This document shows positions 25,201 through 34,551 of a stretch of 64,000 nucleotides of DNA, one piece after another. Numbering within the stretch: position 1 is the stretch's first letter; every line of letters starts with the position of its first letter. The notes below the pieces were generated by a model. It was not told where the DNA came from. It was given only the letters and a program-made list of their open reading frames with translations, and ran no database searches. The translations under genes and the position numbers were made by a program. Source of the stretch: Bacillus sp. BA3 (lineage in GTDB: Bacteria; Bacillota; Bacilli; Bacillales; DSM-1321); assembly GCA_002835675.1 (NCBI GenBank), contig PIZR01000006.1, positions 239,754 through 303,753 of the forward strand. Direction: 5' to 3'.

Positions 25201-25300
25201 CCCCTATCATCTTATAGTTAAAACTCACCACGAGTTACAGTCTCACATTTCATCCACATGCAGACTTATCATATAGTCATATTAACGTAACGGATTCATT

Positions 25301-26305
25301 TTAGTGTTTTTGTTTGTAATAAGTTACAGCGAGAGCAAGGGCCAGCACTGTTCCTTTGACGATATCCATCGCATAATACGGAACGGACATCATGATCAGC
25401 CCATTTTGTAGGATTCCGATCAGGACTGCTCCGACAAAGGTTCCAAAGGCATTCGGTTTTCCCGCTCCTAAAACGGAGGAACCAATGAAGGCAGCCGCGA
25501 CGGCATCCATTAAATAGGGTGACCCTGAATTGATTTCCGATGTCATGACCCTTGAAGCAAGGACAATCCCCCCGATTGCAGCAAATAGAGCCGAAAGCAG
25601 ATAGGCAAGGATTTTGTATTTATTGACCGATATCCCGGAAAGTCTCGCCGCTTCCTTATTTCCCCCAATAATGTACATATAACGACCGTGCTTCGTATAA
25701 GTCAAAAAGATATGGGTCGCTATCACAATGACGGCCATGATCAGGATTATCCACGGTACCTGGCCAATTTTGGCGAAAAACGGGCTGATCAGTCCTGTTG
25801 CGAACGTCCCGTCTGGCATGACCATATTTTGCGAAACCGTGGCCCCTTTTGTATAGGTAAGGGCAATTCCCTGGATAATGAACATGGTAGCCAAAGTCAT
25901 CAGCATGTCGGGAATTCTCAATTTAACGATCATGAATGAATTCAAGGCGCCTACGACAAGTGAGGCACCGATCGCAGCTAATATGGCAATTAATGTATCC
26001 TGTGAAAACCAGACAAACATCGAGATGACGATGGCATTGGCCAATGATGCGACGGAGCCGACGGAAAGGTCGAAGCCATCCACGGTCAGGGATATCGTAA
26101 TGCCGATCGCAATGATGGTCACGATTGAAATGGAACGCAGGATGTTGACCAGATTCGTAGTTTGAATGAAAGATGGATTGGATACGGCAAAAATTCCAAT
26201 CAGAATGATAATCGTCAATATTGTGCCGTATTTATAGAAAAAGTCGAATAGTTCCACCTTTTTCTTCACTTTCGCTGTCTGTGTAACAGGATTGGGTATG
26301 CTCAT
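25301..26305 (-). CDS. Ribose-type ABC transporter permease
   Basis: The 334-residue integral membrane permease belongs to the RbsC/XylH class (BPD_transp_2). It has 8-10 spans, SLTVDGFDLSVGSVASLANAI and the class motif GGNKEAARLSGISVNKYKILAYLLSALFAAIGGIVLASR, followed by LMDAVAAAFIGSSVLGAGKPNAFGTFVGA. The ATG at 26305 follows GGGAGGAAAATAG and begins two bases after the ATPase stop. It is the last gene of a three-gene operon behind a SAM-I riboswitch. The cargo is therefore more likely a methionine-salvage sugar than plain ribose. Confidence 0.92.
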   Translation of the reverse strand: MSIPNPVTQTAKVKKKVELFDFFYKYGTILTIIILIGIFAVSNPSFIQTTNLVNILRSISIVTIIAIGITISLTVDGFDLSVGSVASLANAIVISMFVWFSQDTLIAILAAIGASLVVGALNSFMIVKLRIPDMLMTLATMFIIQGIALTYTKGATVSQNMVMPDGTFATGLISPFFAKIGQVPWIILIMAVIVIATHIFLTYTKHGRYMYIIGGNKEAARLSGISVNKYKILAYLLSALFAAIGGIVLASRVMTSEINSGSPYLMDAVAAAFIGSSVLGAGKPNAFGTFVGAVLIGILQNGLIMMSVPYYAMDIVKGTVLALALAVTYYKQKH

Positions 26306-26306
26306 T

Positions 26307-27809
26307 CTATTTTCCTCCCGTTGAATAGAATAGTAGTTCTTCTTCATTCGTTTTACTTGTTTCTAATTCGATGACAGTGCTCCCGTCATATAACACATAT
26401 GTCCGGTTGGTAATGCCAATGATTTCGGAAAGCTCGGATGATGCATAAATGATCGCCTTCCCATTCCTTGCAAGCTCTGCAATCAATTCGAATATATCCT
26501 TCTTGGCTCCAACATCGACCCCTTTCGTTGGTTCATCGAATATGTATACATCCGCATCGGCCATAAGCCATTTCCCGATGGCAACTTTTTGCTGATTGCC
26601 ACCTGAAAGGTTTTCGACATTCACTTCCCCTGAAGGAGTTTTAATGCCGAGGCTTGCGATCATTTCCTTCGCTCTTTCCTTTTCCGCCTTGCGATTCACG
26701 AAGCCGAATGTCTTGGAGAATTTGCCAAGACTGGCTGCCGTCAAGTTCGCCGAGACTGATTCCTGAACAAGGACCCCTTCTTTCCTGCGTTCCTCAGGTA
26801 CAAGTGCCAGACCGCTTTTTACTGCTTCGTGCGGTGATTTCAAGGAAAGCTTTCGACCATTCAGGATGACTTCCCCCGCTGTGATGGACGTATGGCCGAA
26901 AAGGGTTTTACACAGCTCCGTTTTCCCAGCCCCGACCAACCCTGCCAAGCCGATTATCTCGCCTGCTTTAATATTCAAACTGACATTTTTAACTTTCTCT
27001 GCATCTGACAATCCGTTCACTTCCAGAATAACGTCGCCAATCGAAGCATTCACTTCAGGAAACTGTTCATCCATGGTTTTTCCAAGCATGTTCTCTACGA
27101 CTTCGGTACGGTTTATATCTTCCTTCTTTCGACTTGTGACACGCTCCCCATTCCTCATGATTGTAATTTCCTCACAGATTTCAAAAATTTCGGGCAGACG
27201 ATGTGAAATGAAAATGATTCCCACGCCTTTTTGCTTTAATTCATTTACAATTCGAAAAAGTTCTGTCGTCTCCGTATGACTTAACGGAGCAGTTGGCTCG
27301 TCGAGAATCAGGAATTTGCATTCTGTCGAAACGGCTCTTGCTATCAGGACCATCTGTTTTTCAGCCAAGGTAAGGTCTCTTACCAGCTTTTTCGAAGGGA
27401 CACGAATTTTCATATCTTCAAGAATAGAAGCCGCTTGGTTATGCAGCTCTTTCCATTGGACCATCTGTTTTTTTCCCATGTTTTGGACCATATCATTCAA
27501 CATTACATTTTCCCCAACCGTTAAATAAGGGATGAGGGCGGTATCCACTTCCTGATAAACAATTTGAATGCCTTGTTCTTGAGCCGCTTTTGGCGAGCGG
27601 ATATCCCTCTTCACCCCATCAATATAAATGTCACCTGAATAATGAACATGGGCTCCCGATAAAACTTTCATTAACGTCGATTTCCCTGCTCCGTTTGCAC
27701 CGACCAATGCGTGGGCTGTCCCCGATTTTACGGAAAAATCAACATCACTCAGCGCCTTCACCCCCGGAAATTCAATCGAAATCTTCTTCATTTCTAGTTG
27801 CGTGCCCAT
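26307..27809 (-). CDS. Ribose-type ABC transporter ATP-binding protein (two NBDs)
   Basis: The product of 500 residues has two ABC domains as in RbsA/MglA. NBD1 has Walker A GANGAGKST, signature DLTLAEKQM (degenerate) and Walker B LILDEPT. NBD2 has Walker A LVGAGKTE (degenerate) with signature NLSGGNQQK and Walker B VYIFDEPTKGVD. Such asymmetry between the two sites is normal for this class. The ATG at 27809 is preferred to 27815 because AGGGGG is seven bases upstream of the former. It energises uptake of the sugar bound by the lipoprotein at 27867. Confidence 0.93.
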   Translation of the reverse strand: MGTQLEMKKISIEFPGVKALSDVDFSVKSGTAHALVGANGAGKSTLMKVLSGAHVHYSGDIYIDGVKRDIRSPKAAQEQGIQIVYQEVDTALIPYLTVGENVMLNDMVQNMGKKQMVQWKELHNQAASILEDMKIRVPSKKLVRDLTLAEKQMVLIARAVSTECKFLILDEPTAPLSHTETTELFRIVNELKQKGVGIIFISHRLPEIFEICEEITIMRNGERVTSRKKEDINRTEVVENMLGKTMDEQFPEVNASIGDVILEVNGLSDAEKVKNVSLNIKAGEIIGLAGLVGAGKTELCKTLFGHTSITAGEVILNGRKLSLKSPHEAVKSGLALVPEERRKEGVLVQESVSANLTAASLGKFSKTFGFVNRKAEKERAKEMIASLGIKTPSGEVNVENLSGGNQQKVAIGKWLMADADVYIFDEPTKGVDVGAKKDIFELIAELARNGKAIIYASSELSEIIGITNRTYVLYDGSTVIELETSKTNEEELLFYSTGGK

Positions 27810-27866
27810 GTCCATTCCCCCTTATTGAACAGACACTCCCTTCTACTTGAAAGAGAGTGTCTCTTT

Positions 27867-28979
27867 TTAATTTTTATAATGATCTTTCAAAACTTTCATC
27901 CAATCTTCTTCAAATTCCGTCGATACACCCCAGCCATCGACAATACCAGACAGATTTGCCATGTTCACCGCTTCTTTAGACGCTTGGATTTGCTTTTGTG
28001 AAATAAGTGAAGCCTTCAAGTCATAGGTTTGCGGCGTTTCTTCGCCCGCTAATTTTTTAGCCAATATCCTCATATTCACTGCACCGATCAACTTGGGATC
28101 TACTGCTGCCGTGTAGGACCATGAGCTATCAGCCGATTGGATTTCCTGGAGATCTGCATTCGAGACATCTATTCCATATATCTTCACTTCATCGCGGCCC
28201 GCCTCTTTAATCGCCCGGGCTGCACCGATAGCAAAGGCATCCCATGTTGCGAAAATGGCATCCAATTTACCTTTAGGGTATTTATTCAGCATTGCGGCTA
28301 CAGCATTTTGTGTCTGAACCGATGTATCAGCAGATGCCACTCCGAATCTTTCGACTTCTTTGATCCCAGGATTTTCTTTTAATTTTTCCTGATAGACTGC
28401 ATTTCTTCTTACCATTGGAGGAAAACCGTCCACCCAAAGGTATGCAATTGCCGCTTTACCTTTCTGTTCTTTTATCAGCTTATCAAAAGCCAGTGTTGCC
28501 AACGCTTCATCATCTTGTGAAGTTAATGTCACGCCTTCTATTTTAGATAGATCGCTTATTGAATCGAATGTGACAACGCTTTTACCTGCATCAACCAACT
28601 TTTGAACGTCATTCACAGTTGCTGCATCATCACCATGTGAAATGATATAGCCGTCATAATCTTCCTCCAAAGCCTGCGCTATCGCATCATGGAATTTAGC
28701 CGTATCACCATTGGCTGTGTACGTATCCACTTGAAACCCCAGTGCTTCTCCTTCTTCCTTCGCCCCCGCCAGGTATTGGGCCGTATGATCATCACCGCCA
28801 ATTTTACGGATCACTTTGATTCTGGCTCCATCTCCATCAGCGAATCTTTCCGGAACATTTTCAAATGATACTTTTTCTTCTTTCTTCGACTCTGTGGAAC
28901 TCTGACCTGTAGAGCACCCCGTTAAAAGCAAAGCCGAAGCGATGGCTGAAATGAATATACCTTTAATAGACCTTTTCAT
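27867..28979 (-). CDS. Sugar-binding lipoprotein of the SAM-riboswitch ABC transporter
   Basis: The product of 370 residues has a lipoprotein signal peptide MKRSIKGIFISAIASALLLTGC. The mature part is a type-1 periplasmic-binding fold (RbsB-like) with IKVIRKIGGDDHTAQYLAGAKEEGEALGF, AIAQALEEDYDGYIISHGDDAA and IFATWDAFAIGAARAIKEAG. The ATG at 28979 has GGAGGG at good spacing. It is the first gene of the operon, directly behind the SAM-I leader. Binding of methylthioribose or another S-containing sugar would fit the regulation, but this is inference. Confidence 0.9.
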   Translation of the reverse strand: MKRSIKGIFISAIASALLLTGCSTGQSSTESKKEEKVSFENVPERFADGDGARIKVIRKIGGDDHTAQYLAGAKEEGEALGFQVDTYTANGDTAKFHDAIAQALEEDYDGYIISHGDDAATVNDVQKLVDAGKSVVTFDSISDLSKIEGVTLTSQDDEALATLAFDKLIKEQKGKAAIAYLWVDGFPPMVRRNAVYQEKLKENPGIKEVERFGVASADTSVQTQNAVAAMLNKYPKGKLDAIFATWDAFAIGAARAIKEAGRDEVKIYGIDVSNADLQEIQSADSSWSYTAAVDPKLIGAVNMRILAKKLAGEETPQTYDLKASLISQKQIQASKEAVNMANLSGIVDGWGVSTEFEEDWMKVLKDHYKN

Positions 28980-29037
28980 CTTGTTTCCCTCCATTTTTTC
29001 TTATTAGTCTTATCAGTTAAGTTGGTGTAAATCCCAA

Positions 29038-29067
29038 AATAAAAACCTCTCTAATATAGAGAGGTTT
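29038..29067 (-). terminator. SAM-riboswitch expression-platform terminator
   Basis: AAACCTCTCTA, short loop, TAGAGAGGTTT followed by TTATTTTGGG on the minus strand. It lies between the aptamer and the transporter operon. Confidence 0.88.
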
Positions 29068-29094
29068 AATCGGCTGTTTTGCAGACTTGTCCCT

Positions 29095-29200
29095 CTCTTA
29101 TCTGTCAAAACATTTCTGTTTTGCAGGATTTAGCACCAATTCCTAATGGAACGGTTGCTGGGCATCTTAGGGCCAGTCCCTCCGCCACTCTTGATAAGAG
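29095..29200 (-). ncRNA. SAM-I (S-box) riboswitch aptamer
   Basis: The minus strand shows the hallmarks in order: P1 5' strand CTCTTATCAAGAG, GGCGGAGGGACTGGCCC, GATGCCCAGCAACC, GGTGCTAAATCCTGCA and the P1 3' strand GATAAGAG. P1 pairs 29193-29200 with 29095-29102. This is an unambiguous S-box. It switches off its operon when S-adenosylmethionine is plentiful. It is the leader of the ABC operon to its left. Confidence 0.97.
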
Positions 29201-29229
29201 ATATATCGTGTTACGTTTTCGTAATTATC

Positions 29230-29258
29230 ACTTTATAGGGATATAGTCGTAAAGTCAA
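29230..29258 (-). promoter_or_regulatory. Promoter of the SAM-riboswitch operon
   Basis: TTGACT at 29258-29253 and TAAAGT at 29235-29230 with a 17-base spacer. The start point would lie about 25 bases before the aptamer. Confidence 0.55.
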
Positions 29259-29295
29259 TAGATTTTTGAATATTTGAAATGTTCCCCGTTATTTT

Positions 29296-32037
29296 TTATT
29301 TTCTTTGAAGCTGGGCTAGACGCTTTTTCTCAATCTTTTCAAGCCGCTCCAACTGCCTTAATTTCACTTCGAACAAAGTGATAGGGTCACGGTAAACTTC
29401 CGGATTTTGTTTCATATGCTCCAATGCAGCCTGGTAGTCTTTTATTTCAGTCTGCGTTTGCTCTATCGTTTTTTGAAGTAATGCAAATGAACCGCGATAG
29501 AAAAGGGAGATGTCACGATCCAAAGATTTTTCAAACAATCCAAATTGGGTAAGGAAACGCTCCGTGATCATTTCCGCAACATCCAGGTAATCTTCACTTT
29601 CCAGGTATTTCTTATAACGATTGTACATATTGGCTTTATTTTGCGGTATCGCCCCAAACAGCTTCCCTGCCCCTTTAAGCAGTAATTGAGATGGAGTCCT
29701 GCGCAAAAGGATATTGACGTTTTCGATGCGGATGCTGCTTGTCATCCGGTCGGCATCACGGCGCCAGTCATCCAATACTCTGAAGTCGCCTGCAAGCGTA
29801 ATCCGTTCTTCTTTGTATAATTCATTGAAACCGGCACTCATCTCATCCATAAACTGCTGGCTTTGTGAGAACTCCATTTGGGAACTGGCAATCCAGTCTT
29901 GAAGAGAACGGTAATATTGAGGCATGATCTTGTCAGAAATGAAGTTTTGAATCCGCTCATTCATTTCCTGATTTAACTGTACATGGACCTGACTGAAATC
30001 ACTGCTTTCCGTTAACGATTTAGAGCAATCCCTCAGTAATTCAGGAATTTTAGAATAAAGCTGATTTTTCACTTCGTCCTTAAGCGAACGATACGACCTT
30101 ATGATATTTTCACTTTTCTCTTTTTCCAAATCAGCCAATTGGTTGACCGCCCCATTCAGCTTGACTTCCATCTGTTCATTCCAAGAGATGGAATGCTCGC
30201 ATTTCCGCTCATTGGCTGCCCGTTTTTCTAACAGATAAGATAAAGTTTTACGAATGAATGCCAGGATTTTTTCAGATCTTCTTTCCTTCCAATTATCATC
30301 TTGATAATTCGATTGAAGGAAGGCTGAAAGGTCCTTCAATTGCTGCCTGCTGTCATAATGTTTGGAGAAAGCGAACACTTTCGCATTCGGGAAATATGCA
30401 TTCACTTTATCCCATGTTTCGTCTTCCATCCGGACTGCGACCTGATCACTGTATATCGTATCCATTTTATTTAATAGGAAATGGATCGGCAGTTTCGGAG
30501 CCATCATTTGAATTTCCAATAACAGATCCCTTTCGCTGCCGGTGAAAGGAGCCCGGGCGTCAAGAACGAACATCAGGCCATCACTGCCATGTAAATAGCC
30601 TTGGAAATCGGATTCCACGCTTTGTTCCCCATTGAACCCCGGTGTATCCAATAACCGCAGATGATTATTTCTTAGGTAGTCACTGATGATTGTCACATCG
30701 ACAATAGTCCCGCGCTGACGGCGTGTTTCATCCAAATCAGTTAGCTCCTCGACAACTTTGCTATCTGTATCGGTAATTTCAAGGATTTCCAAATCATCCC
30801 CATCTTTGACACTGACTAGGGAAGAATGGTCCTCAGCAGCAATGCTCTCGCCAACGATTGACTGAATAAAGGATGTCTTGCCATTTCCTGTACTTCCTGC
30901 AAGAAGGAGATTGAAATTCCTGGTATCCTTAAGCCCCTCCACCATCCATTTAAGCTTATTGCCAACCCTTAAATCATTATCTTCAGCCCACTGGATAATG
31001 GAATTGAACAGTTTCTCTCCCGCTTCCAGTCCGCCTCCCAATTTAGGCGATTTCGAAAGCAGGCTCTCTGCATCCTGAATGACCAGCGCATTGACCGTAT
31101 CCGGGAAGATTTCATTCCAGGACAACGTGGACGCCGCCGCAAACAGCGAAAGCTCCCCGTCTGCGATTTTGAGCCAGTTTTCCAGCAACCTTGGCACGAC
31201 AGGACTTAATTCTTTGATTAGATGCGTTCCTTCTAACAGACCTGCATATGCATCCCTGTAATAGACGGAAAGCTCATCCCATACATCCGCATGGTTCAAT
31301 TCGATGGTATCTATCAAATTATTAATCACTCTTAACCATTCGAAATAAGAATCCGTATATTTATAATTTTTCCAAAGGGCAACCGTCATTTTCTCGAAAC
31401 GTTCCTGGTCGAGTGTGTATAACGAACCAAGGACAGTTGAGAAATAATCCGGCTCCATCGATTGGGCAACACCCTGCTGGATATACGTTTTCAGCACATC
31501 GAACCAGCCCATTGACTCTGTACGGATACTTTCATTCGCCGCTAATACCACCGCACTGTTCCAATCCTTTTGTTCTTCAAAAAAGGCGCGTGCGATTTCC
31601 GTGACATTCGGGTAGTCCGGTTGAAACTCGACTGCTTCTTTCACGACTTTGGAAGCCAAATCATTTCTCGATTCCACTATGTACAGGGAAAACAGCTGCA
31701 AAAGAACCTCTGTTTTCAAGACCGCTTCATCCGTATCGACGGATTTATAGATATCCTCTGCGGTTGAATACATTTCCAGTTCAAAATAAGCATCAGCGAT
31801 GTTTTTCTTCGCCCATGAACCAAGTTCCCCTTCTATGTTTTCCCATTTAAAAATGGCTGCCTCATAGTCATGATGCTGAAAATATACTTCTCCTTGAGCA
31901 AATCGAATTGCGGTTAAATCCGCTCTTTCCTTTTTTTGTTCCACGAGAAACATTTCACCCAAAGCTTGAATGGGGTGCTTCCTTGTATCCTCAATCATCG
32001 TTTCATAATATTTTTTTCCGATCAGACGTTCGTCCAT
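29296..32037 (-). CDS. Large dynamin-like GTPase with helical-repeat N-terminus
   Basis: The 913-residue protein has an N-terminal ~370 residues of TPR/HEAT-like helices (for example YFQHHDYEAAIFKWENIEGEL). A dynamin-type GTPase domain follows: G1 AGSTGNGKTS (about 380-389), a TVD-like switch region around GTIVDVTI, G3 DTPG (about 464) and G4 NKMD (about 523). A long helical stalk with coiled coil and a basic end close the protein. No membrane span is predicted with certainty. Bacterial dynamins remodel or protect membranes, and some act against phage. The ATG at 32037 follows GGGGGAATAAAG; eight extra upstream codons are open. Monocistronic. Function otherwise unknown. Confidence 0.85.
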   Translation of the reverse strand: MDERLIGKKYYETMIEDTRKHPIQALGEMFLVEQKKERADLTAIRFAQGEVYFQHHDYEAAIFKWENIEGELGSWAKKNIADAYFELEMYSTAEDIYKSVDTDEAVLKTEVLLQLFSLYIVESRNDLASKVVKEAVEFQPDYPNVTEIARAFFEEQKDWNSAVVLAANESIRTESMGWFDVLKTYIQQGVAQSMEPDYFSTVLGSLYTLDQERFEKMTVALWKNYKYTDSYFEWLRVINNLIDTIELNHADVWDELSVYYRDAYAGLLEGTHLIKELSPVVPRLLENWLKIADGELSLFAAASTLSWNEIFPDTVNALVIQDAESLLSKSPKLGGGLEAGEKLFNSIIQWAEDNDLRVGNKLKWMVEGLKDTRNFNLLLAGSTGNGKTSFIQSIVGESIAAEDHSSLVSVKDGDDLEILEITDTDSKVVEELTDLDETRRQRGTIVDVTIISDYLRNNHLRLLDTPGFNGEQSVESDFQGYLHGSDGLMFVLDARAPFTGSERDLLLEIQMMAPKLPIHFLLNKMDTIYSDQVAVRMEDETWDKVNAYFPNAKVFAFSKHYDSRQQLKDLSAFLQSNYQDDNWKERRSEKILAFIRKTLSYLLEKRAANERKCEHSISWNEQMEVKLNGAVNQLADLEKEKSENIIRSYRSLKDEVKNQLYSKIPELLRDCSKSLTESSDFSQVHVQLNQEMNERIQNFISDKIMPQYYRSLQDWIASSQMEFSQSQQFMDEMSAGFNELYKEERITLAGDFRVLDDWRRDADRMTSSIRIENVNILLRRTPSQLLLKGAGKLFGAIPQNKANMYNRYKKYLESEDYLDVAEMITERFLTQFGLFEKSLDRDISLFYRGSFALLQKTIEQTQTEIKDYQAALEHMKQNPEVYRDPITLFEVKLRQLERLEKIEKKRLAQLQRK

Positions 32038-32402
32038 CTTTATTCCCCCGATATATTTCATATTTTCAATTAAAGGATAATCACTGATTCTATAAGCCTT
32101 CTAGTAGACCTAACATTCAATCTATAGGTTCCTTTAGTTAAAAAATCATTTACAAAACCTTAAAATGTTATTTTAGCAAAACAATATGGTAACAACATGT
32201 CACCACTCTTACAATTTTAAAACAGAAACAATTGGAACTGTAATGTTTTTAATAATCCGATACAGAGATGTCATTTCCATATTCGAGAAAATATGTTTTT
32301 TCTAGAGGTGAGCGAACCATTCTTTATCCCTCTAAATTACCAGAAGCCCACCCTTCAACTTACCTATAAACGGTAAAAAACAAAATCCCCCTGCCTCTTC
32401 CA
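32038..32402. other. Non-coding stretch upstream of the dynamin-like gene
   Basis: AT-rich; should include the promoter of the GTPase gene. No gene or repeat recognised. Confidence 0.45.
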
Positions 32403-32443
32403 TATAAAAAAGCAGTACCCTCATTCATAAAAGGTAACTGCTC
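32403..32443 (-). terminator. Intrinsic terminator of the 57-residue gene
   Basis: AGCAGTTACC, loop, GGGTACTGCT followed by TTTTTATATGG on the minus strand. Confidence 0.8.
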
Positions 32444-32486
32444 TCTGATAAGCTCCGAACAGTACTTGTCCTTTGACAAATTAGGA

Positions 32487-32660
32487 TTATACCCCTGTAC
32501 GCTTACGTTGGTTATTCGGCTTTTTGGTCAACTGGCTTTTAAGCTGTTTCGTTTTTTTCACAACGCCTGTTTCCAGTTTATCTTTACTTGATCCCGCTTG
32601 CTTTTGAGCCAGTTTTTGTTTGACTGCATCCGCCAGGCTTAATTTTTTATTTTCAGACAT
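32487..32660 (-). CDS. 57-residue basic protein
   Basis: The frame encodes MSENKKLSLADAVKQKLAQK, then QAGSSKDKLETGVV and ends NQRKRTGV. It has many Lys/Arg/Gln, no Cys and no hydrophobic segment. Support is good: AAAGGAG ten bases before the ATG, a clean stop and a strong terminator after it. It is a hydrophilic helical protein; it may bind nucleic acid or be spore- or stress-related, but I do not recognise the family. Confidence 0.7.
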   Translation of the reverse strand: MSENKKLSLADAVKQKLAQKQAGSSKDKLETGVVKKTKQLKSQLTKKPNNQRKRTGV

Positions 32661-32827
32661 ACTGTTGTCTCCTTTAGTGTTCTGCCTTCTATTATAATAT
32701 AGTTGGGATTAGAAAGATAATAGGGAGTTATAGCCTATTCTTGTTCAAAAAATCCTCTGGATAAAGGAAGTTTCGCTAACGAGGGACTAATTTCCTGCTC
32801 CTTTTAAAGGATTTATGATAAATTATG

Positions 32828-32856
32828 TTGACTTCATAATCAGAATTTGCTAAATT
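32828..32856 (+). promoter_or_regulatory. Candidate promoter of the brnQ T-box leader
   Basis: TTGACT at 32828-32833 and TAAATT at 32851-32856, 17-base spacer. A second reading (TTGCTA..TAAAAT, 16-base spacer) starts 20 bases later. Confidence 0.45.
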
Positions 32857-32875
32857 GTCTTTATATTATAAAATC

Positions 32876-33138
32876 TATGAAGAGAAAGAGTAAGATGGGA
32901 ACCCTGTTCCACAGAGAGTCGACATGTGGTGGAAGTCGATGTCCAAGGCCTATCCGAAAATCATCTCTGAGATGCAAAGCTGAAAATGCAGTAGGCTTTG
33001 ACGGGTTTCCGCCGTTACAATGGATCACGTATGAATTCGTACGTTGACTGAGTGCCGCAGCTTCTTTGAAGTGCGGAATATGGGTGGTAACGCGAGCACA
33101 AACTCGTCCCTGATTTTTCAGGGGCGAGTTTTTTATTT
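32876..33138 (+). ncRNA. T-box riboswitch leader, probably isoleucine-specific
   Basis: The stem I region starts GAAGAGAAAGAGTAAGATGG, with AGAGAGTCGACATGTGGTGG as the distal part. A GAAA-ATC context at 32957-32963 offers ATC (Ile) as specifier. The T-box sequence TGGGTGGTAACGCG is at 33081-33094. The terminator AACTCGTCCCTG/CAGGGGCGAGTT lies at 33101-33130, followed by TTTTATTTG. The branched-chain amino acid transporter downstream agrees with an Ile reading. Uncharged tRNA should permit read-through. Confidence 0.92.
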
Positions 33139-33212
33139 GCACAAAACACTTTAATTAGCCTTTTTCAGGCCAGTCGGCGGGAGTTATCATTTTAAAAAAA
33201 GGAGAAATCACC

Positions 33213-34544
33213 ATGAAAAAAACAGACACATTATTTATCGGCCTTATGCTTTTCTCAATGTTCTTCGGAGCCGGGAATCTCATATTCCCTCCATTTTTAG
33301 GAGCATCTTCTGGAACTTCTTTCTGGCCAGCCATCGCCGGTTTTGTCGCCACCGGAGTCGGCCTGCCAATTTTGGTGCTTCTTGCAGTCTCACTTGTTAA
33401 AGGCGGGGCACAAACCATCGGTGCCCGAGTACATCCCCTATTCAGCACGTTGTTCATGGTCGTAATCTATTTAAGCATCGGGCCGTTTCTGGCCATTCCG
33501 CGGAATGCGAATGTTGCCTATGAAATGGGCTTCAAGCCGTATCTTGGCGACTCTGTGGATCAACCACTATTTCTATTCATGTTCACAACCATATTTTTCA
33601 TCATCGTTTATGCCATTTCATTGAATCCAGAAAAAATGGAAACCTTCATGGGACGCTGGATTACACCCGTTCTTCTTTTATCCATGGTCATTCTCTGTGT
33701 CGTTGGGTTCGTAAAGCTTGATGCTCCATTCCAAGCTCCAACCGAAGAATATGCTGCAGGAGCATTTTCGAAAGGGTTCATTGAAGGCTACAACACGATG
33801 GATGCTCTAGCTTCCCTGGCTTTTGGGATCGTCATCCTTACTTCAATCCAACAAAGGGGGATTTCAGAACGAAAGCAATTGACGAGATATACAGTAAAAG
33901 CGGGTCTCATCGCTGGTGTTTTGCTTTCTTTAGTTTATATCTCCTTAGGAGTAATCGGAGCACGCATGGCAGCAGATGGTTCATTCGAAAACGGAACGGA
34001 TATCCTCACTGTCGCATCGACCCTTTTACTTGGAACTGGCGGAAAGGTCCTTCTCGGCATCATTTTCACTTTAGCATGCTTCACCACCGTTGTCGGATTG
34101 ACCACTGCTTGCGGACAGTATTTCTCGAAACTTTTCCCCAAACTGAACTATAAAACCGTCATTCTGATTGTAACAATCGTCGGTTTCATCCTTTCAAATA
34201 TGGGTCTGAATCAAATTCTGAAAGTATCGGTACCATTCCTTGTGATGGCTTATCCGTTAACGATCGTCCTGATTGTCCTGACATTCTTCAGCCGTCATTT
34301 CAAAAACCCGAAGAAGGTTTATCGCAGTGCAATGACTTTCACAGGAGTTTTCGCCTTGATGGATGGACTGAATGCTTTCGGCCTACAATTAGGACCGGTG
34401 CAAACCTTGAGTGATGTCCTTCCCCTTTCCGCCTACGGCATGGAGTGGATCATCCCTGCTCTCGTCGGTACAGCCCTTGGCGTTCTGCTCAGTCAAATCG
34501 GACAAACAGCGCCAGCAGAGGAGTTGGAAATCGAAACACTATAA
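33213..34544 (+). CDS. brnQ: Branched-chain amino acid:cation symporter BrnQ
   Basis: The 443-residue protein with about 12 spans begins KKTDTLFIGLMLFSMFFGAGNLIFPPFLG, the diagnostic BrnQ/LIVCS start. It continues with GPFLAIPRNANVAYEMGF and QQRGISERKQLTRYT. It imports leucine, isoleucine and valine with Na+ or H+. The ATG follows AAAAAAAGGAG. Expression is controlled by the T-box leader upstream and ends at a hairpin 8 bases after the stop. Confidence 0.96.
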   Translation: MKKTDTLFIGLMLFSMFFGAGNLIFPPFLGASSGTSFWPAIAGFVATGVGLPILVLLAVSLVKGGAQTIGARVHPLFSTLFMVVIYLSIGPFLAIPRNANVAYEMGFKPYLGDSVDQPLFLFMFTTIFFIIVYAISLNPEKMETFMGRWITPVLLLSMVILCVVGFVKLDAPFQAPTEEYAAGAFSKGFIEGYNTMDALASLAFGIVILTSIQQRGISERKQLTRYTVKAGLIAGVLLSLVYISLGVIGARMAADGSFENGTDILTVASTLLLGTGGKVLLGIIFTLACFTTVVGLTTACGQYFSKLFPKLNYKTVILIVTIVGFILSNMGLNQILKVSVPFLVMAYPLTIVLIVLTFFSRHFKNPKKVYRSAMTFTGVFALMDGLNAFGLQLGPVQTLSDVLPLSAYGMEWIIPALVGTALGVLLSQIGQTAPAEELEIETL

Positions 34545-34551
34545 TAATGAA

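Noticed and set aside
32847..33142. Short frames on both strands within the brnQ leader
   Set aside because: The stretch folds as a T-box leader; no coding evidence.
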